Shown here piece by piece: positions 18,157 to 27,543 of a DNA stretch of 64,000 nucleotides; the stretch's first letter is position 1, and each line of letters starts with the position of its first letter. The position numbers were made by a program, and so were the translations under genes. The stretch comes from Rhizobium rhizogenes. GTDB taxonomy: Bacteria > Pseudomonadota > Alphaproteobacteria > Rhizobiales > Rhizobiaceae. Under the pieces are notes generated by a model. The model worked only from the letters and a program-made list of their open reading frames with translations. It made no database searches and had not been told where the DNA came from. The stretch spans positions 1,988,001 through 2,052,000 of the forward strand of contig NZ_CP019702.2 in assembly GCF_002005205.3 (NCBI RefSeq), in the 5' to 3' direction.

Positions 18157-19049
18157 TGGAACGCATCGCTCTTTCCGACAAACTCGAACTCAGCCGCATC
18201 GTTTATGGCATGTGGCGCATCGGTGACGATAAGGACACCTCGCCCGCCCATGTGCAGGCCAAGATCGAAGCCTGCCTGGCGCAGGGCATCACCACCATGG
18301 ATCAGGCCGATATTTACGGCGGATACACGGCGGAAGCCATTCTGGGTAACGGCCTCAAGGCTGCTCCGGGACTGCGCGACAAAATAGAAATCGTCACCAA
18401 ATGCGGCATCGTCGCACCGGCCGGGCGTCACTCCGCCGCCCGCGTCAAGCATTACGACACGACAGCCGGCCATATCAACGCTTCAGTCGAGGCGTCGTTG
18501 CGGGACATGGGAACGGATCACGTTGATCTGCTGCTCATTCACCGCCCCGACCCGCTGATCGACGCGGAAGAAACAGGCAAGGCGCTCGACGCGCTGGTTG
18601 CGTCCGGCAAGGTCAAGGCTGTTGGCGTCTCCAACTTTCGCCCATGGGATTTCTCGCTGCTGCAATCGGCCATGAAAAATCGGCTGGTGACGAACCAGAT
18701 CGAAATGAGCCTGCTTGCCACGGATAGTTTCACCAATGGCGATCTGGCCTTTCTGCAGGAAAAGCGCGTTTCGCCGATGGCATGGTCGCCGCTTGGCGGT
18801 GGCTCGCTGTTTTCCGGCGCTCATGGTGGAACCATGGCGGCGCTGCAGCGCATCGGCAAGGAGCAGGGTGTTGATGCCACGGCCGTGGCGATCGCCTGGT
18901 TGCTGCGTCATCCGGCGAAGATCGTACCGGTGCTTGGCACCAACAATATCGAGCGCATCAAAACGGCGGCCGATGCTCTCAGCGTGACGATGGACCGCCA
19001 GACCTGGTTCGAACTCTACACCCTTGCGATTGGAAAAGAGGTGCCGTGA
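18156..19049 (+). CDS. smoB: NAD(P)H-dependent 6-oxo-glucose reductase, aldo-keto reductase (SmoB)
   Basis: A 297-residue AKR that reduces the 6-oxo-glucose released by SmoC to glucose. The catalytic tetrad is visible: D49, Y54 (TMDQADIYGGY), K82 (VTKCG) and H129 (LLIHRPDP). The cofactor-binding segment near the C-terminus is VPVLGTNNIERIK. It overlaps smoC and smoA by start/stop sharing (TGATG). Confidence 0.93.
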   Translation: MERIALSDKLELSRIVYGMWRIGDDKDTSPAHVQAKIEACLAQGITTMDQADIYGGYTAEAILGNGLKAAPGLRDKIEIVTKCGIVAPAGRHSAARVKHYDTTAGHINASVEASLRDMGTDHVDLLLIHRPDPLIDAEETGKALDALVASGKVKAVGVSNFRPWDFSLLQSAMKNRLVTNQIEMSLLATDSFTNGDLAFLQEKRVSPMAWSPLGGGSLFSGAHGGTMAALQRIGKEQGVDATAVAIAWLLRHPAKIVPVLGTNNIERIKTAADALSVTMDRQTWFELYTLAIGKEVP

Positions 19050-19573
19050 TGACAGTGGCAGAGGCGATCAAGATGCCTAACGAACATGTATTCGTTCCCG
19101 GCGGCGAAAACAGCCGCAGCTTCCGCAATGCGCTCGGCGCTTTCACGACAGGCGTAACGGTGGTGACCGCCACGACGCCGGAAGGCCCGATCGGCATGAC
19201 GGTCAACAGCTTCGCGTCCGTGTCGCTCGATCCGCCGCTGGTGCTGTGGTCGCCGGCCAAAAGCTCGTCGCGTTATCAGGCCTTCAGCGGTGCCACGCAT
19301 TTCGCCATCCATGTGCTGAGCGCCGATCAGGATGTGCTGAGCGCGCGCTTCACCCGCAATGGCCGCGCCTTTGATGATCTGGACTGGGAAATGAACGACG
19401 AAGGTGTTCCGGTCATTCCCGGCACGCTGGCCCGTTTCGAATGCCGGCAGGCGGCCACCCATGATGCGGGCGACCACACCATCATCGTCGGCGAAGTGTT
19501 GCGCGCCGCTCACCGCGATGGCGACCCGTTGTGCTTTTCGGGTGGGACTTTCGGCCGGTTTGCTCGGCAGTAA
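19049..19573 (+). CDS. smoA: NADH:FMN oxidoreductase (SmoA)
   Basis: A 174-residue flavin reductase-like protein (FNR-like split barrel) supplying FMNH2 to SmoC. Family motifs: FRNALGAFTTGVTVVTATTPEGPIGMTVNSFASVSLDPPLVLWSP and the C-terminal HTIIVGEVL. The ATG at 19049 shares bases with the smoB stop; a GTG one codon earlier is possible. It is the last gene of the unit. Confidence 0.92.
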   Translation: MTVAEAIKMPNEHVFVPGGENSRSFRNALGAFTTGVTVVTATTPEGPIGMTVNSFASVSLDPPLVLWSPAKSSSRYQAFSGATHFAIHVLSADQDVLSARFTRNGRAFDDLDWEMNDEGVPVIPGTLARFECRQAATHDAGDHTIIVGEVLRAAHRDGDPLCFSGGTFGRFARQ

Positions 19574-19648
19574 ATGGGCCCGGGCCGGTATTTTCCATTC
19601 GCTGACAGAGGGCCCTGTTATTCCAACCGCAGTGCCCCGGCGAATTTC

Positions 19649-19672
19649 TTCGAGGCGCCGAAGCGCCTCGAA
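19649..19672. terminator. Perfect palindromic hairpin after smoA
   Basis: TTCGAGGCGC-CGAA-GCGCCTCGAA makes a 10-bp stem with a tight loop, 76 bp after smoA. There is no long U-tract, so it is a weak intrinsic terminator or processing hairpin between convergent smoA and the RND gene. Confidence 0.55.
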
Positions 19673-19680
19673 AGCCTGCA

Positions 19681-19788
19681 CTGGAGCATGTTCGGCCTAA
19701 ACGGAATCACCGGACCCGCTCTATCCTTTTGTTTTCCGGTATTTTCTGGGCGTAGAACCGTTACGCATCTTTACCGGAAATGCCCTAG
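19681..19788. repeat. Rhizobial intergenic repeat element spanning the RND stop codon
   Basis: This 108-bp stretch has terminal inverted repeats (CTGGAGCATG on the plus strand, CTAGGGCATT on the minus) and internal tracts such as GGATAGAGCGG and AACAAAAG. As recalled, these belong to a dispersed intergenic element common in Agrobacterium and Rhizobium. The right end supplies the TAG stop codon of the efflux pump gene. Confidence 0.65.
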
Positions 19789-22700
19789 GCGGCAACGGAA
19801 TCGGGTTGGCCTTCGCCTTCCGGCTTTTGCGGTTCGGCGTGTTTATCGGCTGATTTCCTGCGGGAAAACAAACCGGTGAGGAAGTTGCCGAACCGGTCCA
19901 TCTCCACGAAGATCACCGGGGTGATGAACAATGTCAGCAATTGCGAGACGATGAGCCCGCCGACCACGGCAATGCCGAGCGGCTGGCGCAGTTCCGAACT
20001 GGCGCCTGAGCCGAGTGCGATGGGCAGCGCGCCCAGCAGCGCGCAGAAGGTCGTCATCATGATCGGCCGGAACCGGCGTACACAGGCTTCGTGAATGGCC
20101 GTTGTGGGCGGCTCGGCTTTTTCGCGCATCAGTTCCACCGCAACATCGATCATCATGATCGCGTTTTTCTTGACGATGCCGATCAGCATCAGCAGACCGA
20201 TCAACGCGATGATCGAGAAATCCATGCCCATTACCTTCAGCGCCACCAATGCGCCGAAAGCTGCCGCCGGCAGGCCGGAAAGAATGGTCAACGGGTGGAT
20301 GAAGCTTTCGTAGAGCACGCCGAGGACCACATAGATGGTCAGCACTGCCGCCAGAATAAGGATGCCGGTATTGCCCTGGCTCTGCTGGAAAATCGCCGCC
20401 GTGCCGCCATAGCTGGTGAACACGTCCTGCGGCAGGCCGATCGCGCTCTTGATCTCGTTGATCCGGCTTGTGGCATCGGAAAGCGCCACGCCGTCGGGCA
20501 GGTTGAAGGAGATGGTGGTGGAGACGAGCTGGCCCGTTTGGTTGATGGTGACGGGTGCCTGCGTGCGGGTGAGGGTGGCGAAGTTGGAAAGCGGAACAAG
20601 AACACCCGATTTCGCCGAGAGAATATTGATATCGCTCAGGAAATCGTCATTCCACTGTTTGGAGCTGTCGAATTCCACAATCACATCATAGCTGTCCCCG
20701 GTCGACTGGATTTGCGCGGCCGTATAACCGCCGAATGACATTTCCAGCGTCTTGCGCAATTGGTCATTGGTGATGCCGAAGGCCGCCGCCTTTTCCGGGT
20801 CGACGGAGATCGTCGCAGCAATGGCGCCGTTCTGGGCGTCGGAGGTGACGGCGGTGAAGGTATGGTCGCGGCGCATCGCCTCCATCAGCTTGTTCGACCA
20901 GTCATTTGTCGTGTCGGCATTCAGGCCCTGAACGACGAGCTGGTACTGGCTGGCGGAGCTGCGTCCGCCAAAACGCAGGCTTTGCTGCGGGTTGATATAG
21001 GTGCGGATGCCGGCCACTTTCGATGTGGCCTGCCCCAGTTCCGCCAGCACCTGGCTGAGCGGTGCGCGCTCTTCCTTGGGTTTCAGTTCAACGAACATCG
21101 AACCGTTGTTGAGTGGATTGCGGGAATTGCCACCGACGATGGAGGTCACGTGCACAACGGCGGGGTTCTTGCGGATCTGGTCGGCAACCTGGGCCTGAAG
21201 GTCACGCATCGCAGTATAGGAAATGTCTTCGCGTGCCTGCGTCGACACGGAAAGACGGCCAATATCCTCCTGTGGAAAGAAGCTGGAGGGCAGGGTTTCG
21301 AACAGGTAGAGCGAGGCGACAATCGATGCCAGAAACGACGCAAGAACCACGCGGCGATGGGAAAGACACCAGCTCACCGCGCGGCCATATGCACGGAGCG
21401 TACGCTCGAAACCCGCATCGAACCAGCGGATGATGGCGGGCGGGCGGGAGGAATGGCCGGAAAGACGAGAGGCGAGCATCGGCGTCACCGTCAGCGAGAC
21501 CAGCGCCGAAGCCATGATCGCCAGTGTGACGACCATGCCGAATTCATTGAAGAGCCGGCCGACCACCCCGCCCATCAGCAGGATGGGAATGAAGACGGCA
21601 ACGAGCGAAATGGACATCGACAGGATGGTGTTGCTGACTTCCGCCGCCCCCTGAAGCGCGGCCTCGCGCATGGTCAGGCCCTTTTCATGCAGGCGCAATA
21701 TGTTTTCCAGCATGACGATGGCGTCGTCCACCACAAGCCCGACGGACAATGTGAGCCCGAGCAGCGAGATATTGTCGATACTGTAGCCCAGCACATACAT
21801 CGCGCCAAAGGCGGTGATCAGCGACAGCGGCACGGCAAGACCCGGAATGATGGTCGCCGTCAGGTGGCCGGTGAAAAGATAGATGACCGCGACCACCAGC
21901 CCGATGGTGAGAAACAGCGTGAACTGCACATCCGAAATCGCGTCCGTGATGGCGGTCGAGGCGTCGTTCATGACGTTGATGTTGACCGAGGGCGGCAATT
22001 GCTGGCGAAGCGCCGGCAGCTTGGCCTTGATGGCATCCACCACGTCGACGGTGTTGGCGTCCGGCTGACGCTGCACGGCGAGGATGATGGCCTGTTCACC
22101 ATCAAACCAGCTGCCGGCATTGGTGTTGTCGATACTGTCGGTGACATTGGCTATGTCGCCGAGATGAATGGGTGCGCCATTATTCGTCGCCACGACCAGT
22201 GAGCGGAAGGCCGCAGCATCGGTGCGCTGGGTGTCGGCCTCGATGGTCAGGCGCTGGTTGTCGTTCTGCAGGGCGCCAACGGGCACCTGATTATTGGCCT
22301 GGGCGATAGCATTGGTGACGGTATCGACGCCGAGCCCGCGTGCCTGAAGCTGCGCGGGGTCAAGGCCGATGCGGACGGCATAGGTCTGCGCACCATAGAC
22401 GCTGACCTGGGCGACACCCGAAATGGTGGAGAGGAGCGGCGAGATGATATCCTCGGCGATCTCGTCCACCTTGCTGGTCGGCAATTCCTTGCTGTTGACG
22501 GCCAGCAGCAATATGGGGGCATCGGCCGGGTTGGTCTTGCGATAGCTCGGCGTCGTCGTCATGTTGCTCGGCAATTGCCGCTGCGCCCGCGAAATCGCAG
22601 CCTGCACATCGGCCGCCGCCGCATCGATATCGCGGTTAAGGTCGAATTGCAGCACGATCGAGCTGTTGCCGAGCGTATTTGTGGCGCTGATTTCACTGAC

Positions 22701-22925
22701 GCCCGGTATGGTCTCGAACTGCTTGACCAATGGTGTGGTGACCGATGTGGCCATGGTTTGCGGCGAAGCGCCTGATAGCGACGACGAGACGCTGATTGTC
22801 GGAAAATCGACCTTCGGCAGTGCGGCGACGGGCAGCAGCCGGAAACCGGCCAAGCCGGCCAGCACAAGGCCGATGGCGAGAAGTGTGGTTGCGACGGGCC
22901 GGTTGATGCAGAAATTCGGGATCAT
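19785..22925 (-). CDS. RND multidrug efflux permease (MdtB/MdtC-AcrB type)
   Basis: A 1046-residue inner-membrane proton-driven RND pump, full family length. It starts MIPNFCINRPVATTLLAIGLVLAGLAGFRLLPVAALPKVDFPTI and shows the TM4 proton-relay motif GLVVDDAIVMLENI. Porter-domain repeats and twelve helices are evident by hydrophobic pattern. It is coupled (ATGA) to the adaptor gene upstream. Its TAG stop lies in the end of an intergenic repeat. No outer-membrane factor or regulator is encoded alongside; substrate unknown. Confidence 0.92.
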   Translation of the reverse strand: MIPNFCINRPVATTLLAIGLVLAGLAGFRLLPVAALPKVDFPTISVSSSLSGASPQTMATSVTTPLVKQFETIPGVSEISATNTLGNSSIVLQFDLNRDIDAAAADVQAAISRAQRQLPSNMTTTPSYRKTNPADAPILLLAVNSKELPTSKVDEIAEDIISPLLSTISGVAQVSVYGAQTYAVRIGLDPAQLQARGLGVDTVTNAIAQANNQVPVGALQNDNQRLTIEADTQRTDAAAFRSLVVATNNGAPIHLGDIANVTDSIDNTNAGSWFDGEQAIILAVQRQPDANTVDVVDAIKAKLPALRQQLPPSVNINVMNDASTAITDAISDVQFTLFLTIGLVVAVIYLFTGHLTATIIPGLAVPLSLITAFGAMYVLGYSIDNISLLGLTLSVGLVVDDAIVMLENILRLHEKGLTMREAALQGAAEVSNTILSMSISLVAVFIPILLMGGVVGRLFNEFGMVVTLAIMASALVSLTVTPMLASRLSGHSSRPPAIIRWFDAGFERTLRAYGRAVSWCLSHRRVVLASFLASIVASLYLFETLPSSFFPQEDIGRLSVSTQAREDISYTAMRDLQAQVADQIRKNPAVVHVTSIVGGNSRNPLNNGSMFVELKPKEERAPLSQVLAELGQATSKVAGIRTYINPQQSLRFGGRSSASQYQLVVQGLNADTTNDWSNKLMEAMRRDHTFTAVTSDAQNGAIAATISVDPEKAAAFGITNDQLRKTLEMSFGGYTAAQIQSTGDSYDVIVEFDSSKQWNDDFLSDINILSAKSGVLVPLSNFATLTRTQAPVTINQTGQLVSTTISFNLPDGVALSDATSRINEIKSAIGLPQDVFTSYGGTAAIFQQSQGNTGILILAAVLTIYVVLGVLYESFIHPLTILSGLPAAAFGALVALKVMGMDFSIIALIGLLMLIGIVKKNAIMMIDVAVELMREKAEPPTTAIHEACVRRFRPIMMTTFCALLGALPIALGSGASSELRQPLGIAVVGGLIVSQLLTLFITPVIFVEMDRFGNFLTGLFSRRKSADKHAEPQKPEGEGQPDSVAA

Positions 22926-24208
22926 TGGCCGGCACCCTGTTCCTGTGGCACATTGGCGGCGAGATTGCTGGCCGCGCTACCCTTGTCGGAAAACTGCTCG
23001 ACGACCTGCTGGCCATCGGCGAGTTCCGACTGACCCTCGATGATCACATGTTCTCCCCCCGACAGGCCGCTTGCGATGGCGGTGAGATCGCCGTTCGAGC
23101 GGGCGACGTCCACGCTTGTCATATGGACCCGGTGATTCTCGTCGACGGTATAGACGAAACTGCCCTTCGGTCCCGGCCGAACCGCGACTGTCGGCACGAC
23201 GATCATCTCCTTGTCCGAGACGAAATGGGTCGTGACATTGACGGACTGGCCGGGCCACAAAAGGCCGCGATCATTCTTGAATTCCGCTTTGACCAGCACG
23301 GTGCCGGAGGTCTGGTCCACCGTATTGTCGTAAAACCGCAGTACGCCCTGCATGGCCTCGCCACCCGTCGCCGCCGGGTCGACATCCACCATCGTGTCGT
23401 TCTCAAGACCTTCGCGCAATTGCGGCAGATAACGCTGCGACAGGCGGAAACTGACGTCTATGGGGTCGTATTTCGTGATCGTCACGATATTGACGCCGGC
23501 GCTGAGATAGGCGCCGGGGCTGACGCTGATATCACCCAGCCGCCCATCGAAGGGCGCGCGGATTTCCATGTTCTCAAGCGTCACCTGATCGGAGGCCAGT
23601 GTCGCGCGGTCCGCGTCGATTTTGGCGCTCGCGGAATCCCGGGCTGCCTTGGCCTGATCCAGCACCTGTTGGGCCTCGGCATTTTGCTTGACCAGATTGG
23701 CGGCACGCTGAAGGGCAGCCTCGGCCTGGTCCAGCGTCGCCTGATCGGCGGCAATATTGGCGTTGTCCTTGTCAACGGCCGCGCGGGCGATGCGGTCATC
23801 CATTTTCAGTATCAGGTCGCCAGCCTTGACATGCTGACCGTCCTTTGCCGCGATTTCTGTGACGAGGCCGGCCTGAAGCGGAGCTATGTTGGTGATATCG
23901 GCTGCAACCGCCCAGCCCGTCGCCGTTGCATCCATCGGCAGGGTCGCCTTGTCTACCGCTATGGTGCTGACGGTCGGCGGTCCGCCATTGCGCCGTCCGC
24001 TGCCCTGTCTCTGGCCCTGTTGCGGGGTCGATTGGCCGTTTTGCGCATGCTGTGTTCTGGTGTCCGCCGTGCCGGTTTCTGCCTTGGGGGAAACGCTGGC
24101 GAATTGCGTGAGATAGGGAATTTGATCGAGCGGCAGGCGATCCTTGAAATACCATGCGCCGACGGCTGCGATGGCAAGAACGCTGAGGGCGGTCCAGAAA
24201 CGTTTCAT
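22922..24208 (-). CDS. RND periplasmic adaptor (membrane fusion protein)
   Basis: A 428-residue HlyD/AcrA-type adaptor. The N-terminal anchor is TALSVLAIAAVGAWYF, followed by a Gln/Gly-rich linker (about 45-75), the lipoyl segment (PLQAGLVTEIAAKDGQHVKAGDLILKMDD), a coiled-coil hairpin of Ala/Asp/Gln repeats (about 135-205) and barrel domains. The ATG at 24208 (MKRFW) is preferred; MRNRQ at 24223 is an alternative. It bridges the RND pump to a TolC-like channel encoded elsewhere. Confidence 0.9.
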   Translation of the reverse strand: MKRFWTALSVLAIAAVGAWYFKDRLPLDQIPYLTQFASVSPKAETGTADTRTQHAQNGQSTPQQGQRQGSGRRNGGPPTVSTIAVDKATLPMDATATGWAVAADITNIAPLQAGLVTEIAAKDGQHVKAGDLILKMDDRIARAAVDKDNANIAADQATLDQAEAALQRAANLVKQNAEAQQVLDQAKAARDSASAKIDADRATLASDQVTLENMEIRAPFDGRLGDISVSPGAYLSAGVNIVTITKYDPIDVSFRLSQRYLPQLREGLENDTMVDVDPAATGGEAMQGVLRFYDNTVDQTSGTVLVKAEFKNDRGLLWPGQSVNVTTHFVSDKEMIVVPTVAVRPGPKGSFVYTVDENHRVHMTSVDVARSNGDLTAIASGLSGGEHVIIEGQSELADGQQVVEQFSDKGSAASNLAANVPQEQGAGQ

Positions 24209-24235
24209 CTGACGGTTCCGCATAATGAGAGCGAT

Positions 24236-24254
24236 ACATGTTTCCCGAACATGT
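24236..24254. promoter_or_regulatory. Palindromic operator candidate upstream of the RND adaptor
   Basis: ACATGTTTCCCGAACATGT has perfect 7-bp arms around 5 bp and lies 28 bp upstream of the chosen adaptor start. It may be bound by a TetR- or MarR-type regulator, but no such gene is adjacent. Confidence 0.45.
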
Positions 24255-24559
24255 GCGGCAAGCCGTGGGAGCAGCTTTCCCCCACAAGACACCCAATGCG
24301 CTGCGAAATCACCTTAAACTTTTGTAATGGCGGTGACAATGTTTGCGGCGGTGTCGCCTTGTGCCACAGGGGATTCGGCGTTTTTTGCCGGTGTCGGTTG
24401 TTGGCCCCATCGCATGACGGCGGTCGCTTTTGTCTCGGGCCGGGTTCAGAGGTCTACGCCGATTTTGATCAGGAAGTGCCGGGTTGTTCTCAAGGCAGCG
24501 TGACGCCGGGATGCGTCCTGACTGGCGGACCATGCCGTAGTCGCCGCTGGTCATGGTCA
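24255..24559. other. Non-coding gap upstream of the efflux operon
   Basis: Contains the promoter region for the leftward efflux genes and the tail beyond the polysaccharide-export terminator. No convincing gene, RNA or repeat was seen; open frames here have no recognisable features. Confidence 0.5.
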
Positions 24560-24590
24560 AGAAAAAACCGCCACGGTTGCGTGGCGGCTC
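24560..24590 (-). terminator. Rho-independent terminator of the polysaccharide export gene
   Basis: On the minus strand, CCGCCACG-CAAC-CGTGGCGG is followed directly by TTTTTTCTTG. It lies 26 bp past the stop of the 24616-25812 gene. Confidence 0.9.
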
Positions 24591-24615
24591 TGGTGACGGT
24601 GGCGTGATATCGGGA

Positions 24616-25812
24616 TCAGAAGGCCCGGATGGCGTTGCGGGTCGCAAGCACATCCTCGGCCACATTGCCCGTCGTTGCAGGAACGGAGCCGACGAGATCC
24701 AGGAACTTGTAAAGTTCCGTGGCCTGCGAATTCGTGACGTAGATGATGTCGCGATCCTGCATCGGGAACTTCGTGCTAGCGAAAAATGTGGACGGATCGC
24801 GCAGATTGGCGCGGAAGATGACCGGAACGTCCTGCCCGGGGAATCTGGACGTATTGATGCCGAGTTTGACCAGAAGGTCGCGTTTGACGATACGATAGAC
24901 ATAGACTTGGGCGGGGTCCGCGCGGGAATCGAGCAGCCCGCCTGCCTTGCCGAGCGCATCGGAAAGCTTGAGATCGGCGTCCTCGAATTCGAAGCGGCCG
25001 TTGAGGCCGGAAGCGCCGAAGGCGAGGTAGGTGCGGCGTTCGCGCTCCACCATGATCGTATCGCCCGGAACCACATAGATATTCTCGGAGGGCGTGCTGA
25101 CAAGGTGATTGTAGTTGACGCGTGCGGTCTTTCCGCGGCGGATCAGCGTGACATAGGATTCGATGTTCGGCGCGCTGAGGCCCTTTGCATAGGATATGAC
25201 GTCAAGAACGCGGTCACCGGCTTCTGAAAGCTGGACCTTCGTTGGTTCCTTGACGTCGCCAAGCACGGATGCCTGTGCCGAGCGGCTTGAAATCTTGGTG
25301 ATGAGAACCTGCGGTTCGATGGCGCGGTTGGCGAGCCGTTCCTCGATTTCGCTCTGCACATCCTCGACATTGCGGCCCGTCGCGCGGATCTTGCCGGCGT
25401 AAGGCACGCTGATATTGCCTTCGCGGTCCACGGTCTGGTTCGGCAGGCTGATATAGTTGCCGGGACGGCTGCCCGCGTCGCTTGGGATAAACAGGCCGCC
25501 CGCCTGGCTTTCGAAGATCGCGACCTGCACGACGTCGCCGACGCCCATCGGCAGCGCCGGAACACCGCCTTTGCCGCCGCCGAAGCTGCCGAGCAGGGTG
25601 GTCGTGGTGGTGTCGCCGACATAGTTCAGAACGGCGCTGTTTATATCGATGAGAGCGTAATCGACGCCTGCGGTTTTCTGTTTGTCCTTGGAACCGAATT
25701 TGACCGAAGCGTTGGATTCGATTGATGCCGCATCGGGTCCGGAAGCTGCTGTGACCGTGCAGCCTGCCAGTGCTGCGGAGGCAAGCAGGATCGAAACATT
25801 CAATAAACGCAT
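24616..25812 (-). CDS. Outer-membrane polysaccharide export lipoprotein (OPX, Wza/ExoF type)
   Basis: A 398-residue protein with a lipoprotein signal peptide and lipobox LAGC (lipidated C18). The poly_export domain begins near residue 82 (MGVGDVVQVAIFE... LPNQTVDREGNISVPYAGKIRATGRNVEDVQSEIEERL), followed by SLBB-type repeats (QASVLGDVKEPTKVQLSEAGDRVLDVISYAKGL and TYLAFGASGLNGRFEFEDADLKLSDALGKAGG). OPX proteins form the outer-membrane exit for capsule or exopolysaccharide. No Wzx/Wzy/Wzc partner is here; the nearest glycan gene is the glycosyltransferase at 30.9 kb. Confidence 0.9.
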   Translation of the reverse strand: MRLLNVSILLASAALAGCTVTAASGPDAASIESNASVKFGSKDKQKTAGVDYALIDINSAVLNYVGDTTTTTLLGSFGGGKGGVPALPMGVGDVVQVAIFESQAGGLFIPSDAGSRPGNYISLPNQTVDREGNISVPYAGKIRATGRNVEDVQSEIEERLANRAIEPQVLITKISSRSAQASVLGDVKEPTKVQLSEAGDRVLDVISYAKGLSAPNIESYVTLIRRGKTARVNYNHLVSTPSENIYVVPGDTIMVERERRTYLAFGASGLNGRFEFEDADLKLSDALGKAGGLLDSRADPAQVYVYRIVKRDLLVKLGINTSRFPGQDVPVIFRANLRDPSTFFASTKFPMQDRDIIYVTNSQATELYKFLDLVGSVPATTGNVAEDVLATRNAIRAF

Positions 25813-26302
25813 TTGGTCCTCAAAATAAATTTTGTCCGAAAGCAGAAATGTTCCGGACGTCGTATAATTTTTTAAAAAATATCTACTTCACAAACGGCAT
25901 CGGTAAAGAAAACGTCAGCCGATATTACATGTCTTCAGCAGAATCGTATTCGAAAACTGCTTTCGCCCGGCTCAGGCATATGCCCAATTCCAGGCGATGC
26001 TTCAAGTTCATTCGCCGATCGTCTGTCCCCGGAAATCTGCAATCGCGCGCAATTTACGGTTCAGAGAAGCGTTGTATGTCATTGCTCTTAAATATCAGTC
26101 AGAGATCATAATCTCTTCGATTGCTGCATTGCGCTAGTGCAGTTTTGTCACGCTCGCGCAGTTTCTTCGTGTTCTGATATCAGGACGGGTCAAAGGACTG
26201 CTTCTAAGATCATTTTTCCTGTCTTGCAGTGTCGCATTCAGGATCGCAATTTTACCTTGACTGGCGGAAGAGTCTTTTTTGAACCATCTTCTTTAAATCA
26301 TG
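25813..26302. other. AT-richer intergenic region between OPX and RTX genes
   Basis: About 490 bp with lower GC than its surroundings, holding the promoter of the OPX gene at its left end. A rightward frame at 25770-26111 runs through it but lacks a ribosome-binding site or any recognisable domain, so no gene is called. Confidence 0.5.
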
Positions 26303-26350
26303 CACAAAAAATCGTGGTCCAGACTGTGTCTCTGGACCACGATCATTTTT
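26303..26350 (-). terminator. Strong rho-independent terminator of the RTX gene
   Basis: A perfect 13-bp stem (ATCGTGGTCCAGA / TCTGGACCACGAT, 7-base loop) is followed on the minus strand by TTTTTTG. On the plus strand the stem is followed by CATTTTTAG, so it may work both ways. Confidence 0.93.
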
Positions 26351-26389
26351 AGGCTATGGCACCGCTAATACAAATTCTCCTTGAGAGAA

Positions 26390-27352
26390 TTATGCGGTGA
26401 ACCAGTCGCTGCCGGTAAGGTGAACACCCGAAACGATGATCTTCTCACCCTTGTGCGCGCCATCCACATTGTAGCTGAGGATGGTGTCGTCTTCGAAGCT
26501 CGTCAGTGTCCAGTTCTGGATTGCCGTGCCGACCAGCTTGAGCTTGTCCATGCTGGCGTCGAAACCGGCGATGGTGTCGGTAGCAATGCTCTTGGCCATG
26601 TCGCCGAGATTGAATACGAAAGTATCGGCACCGCCGCTGGCAATGATGTGGTCGATGCCCTTGCCGCCGGTTACCAGCGACGAAGCAAGCTTGACACCAC
26701 TCAGGTTGATCGTGTCGTTGCCGTCGCCGGCGTTGATCGTGACCGAGGTTGCGCTGCCGTCGGTGATGCCCTTGCCGTTGTTTGCAACATTGGTGCCGGC
26801 AGCAACCCCGCCCGCACCTGCAGCAGACGGATCATTGAATGCAGCGCCAGCCTTGACGATGATGGTGTCGTTGCCGGCGCCGGTGTCGATGTTGAAGGCG
26901 TTTACCCAGGCCTTGTCATTCGAGAGCACGGAGAGAACGACGGTGTCGTTGCCCGAACCCGTGGAGATATTGCCGCGCTTGGCATTGAGAACTTCGACGT
27001 TGGAAGCGGTGGTGCCGCCGAGATGCACGTCAACCTGAACGAAATCCTTGAACGAAAGATTTTCCGCCGAGTCGGACTTGGCGAGAACGTTCTTCACCGA
27101 GTTCCATGCCGACGTCACATCGAAATTGAAGCTGTTGGTATCGGCATTATATCCGATATCGACATTGCCGCCCGCACCGCTGCCCGGAACGGCAACCGCG
27201 CCGACATTGACCACGCCGGATTCGAGGGAGGAGCCTTCCTTGGTCTGCGTCGTGGATTCCGTGAGGAGCTTGTAAGCTTCCTGGTCGATAAGGTTGGTGA
27301 GCGACGAAACCGTCGAAGCGCCGCCATTACCGAAAGTGACAGTTAATGCCAT
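26390..27352 (-). CDS. RTX-type calcium-binding secreted protein
   Basis: A 320-residue acidic, Gly/Asp/Asn-rich protein lacking cysteine and an N-terminal signal peptide. Nonapeptide-type RTX repeats occur at 131-140 (TGSGNDTVVL), 157-166 (TGAGNDTIIV), 208-217 (AGDGNDTINL) and 229-247 (GGKGIDHIIASGGADTFVF), each spaced apart rather than in one block. The C-terminus ends SDWFTA, a plausible uncleaved type I secretion signal. The adaptor and ABC exporter follow upstream on the same strand. No enzymatic domain is recognised; a surface matrix or adhesion role is possible. Confidence 0.85.
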   Translation of the reverse strand: MALTVTFGNGGASTVSSLTNLIDQEAYKLLTESTTQTKEGSSLESGVVNVGAVAVPGSGAGGNVDIGYNADTNSFNFDVTSAWNSVKNVLAKSDSAENLSFKDFVQVDVHLGGTTASNVEVLNAKRGNISTGSGNDTVVLSVLSNDKAWVNAFNIDTGAGNDTIIVKAGAAFNDPSAAGAGGVAAGTNVANNGKGITDGSATSVTINAGDGNDTINLSGVKLASSLVTGGKGIDHIIASGGADTFVFNLGDMAKSIATDTIAGFDASMDKLKLVGTAIQNWTLTSFEDDTILSYNVDGAHKGEKIIVSGVHLTGSDWFTA

Positions 27353-27543
27353 GTTACTCTCCCATAAATTTTTGAGACTGAAATGAATTGAAATTTACTT
27401 TAAGATAACCATTACGAGTGATTTTTAATCCATAAAAAATAATAAAACAAGAGTCTAAATTATGCTTTTTCGAAAGTATAGGATGTATTGAATCTTTGTT
27501 TTTGCGAATGTTTTCATTTGGATAATATACGGGACAAGCAGGC

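Noticed and set aside
25770..26111. Rightward 113-codon frame in the OPX-RTX gap
   Set aside because: No ribosome-binding site, overlaps the OPX gene start, unusual composition and no domain. Kept as intergenic.
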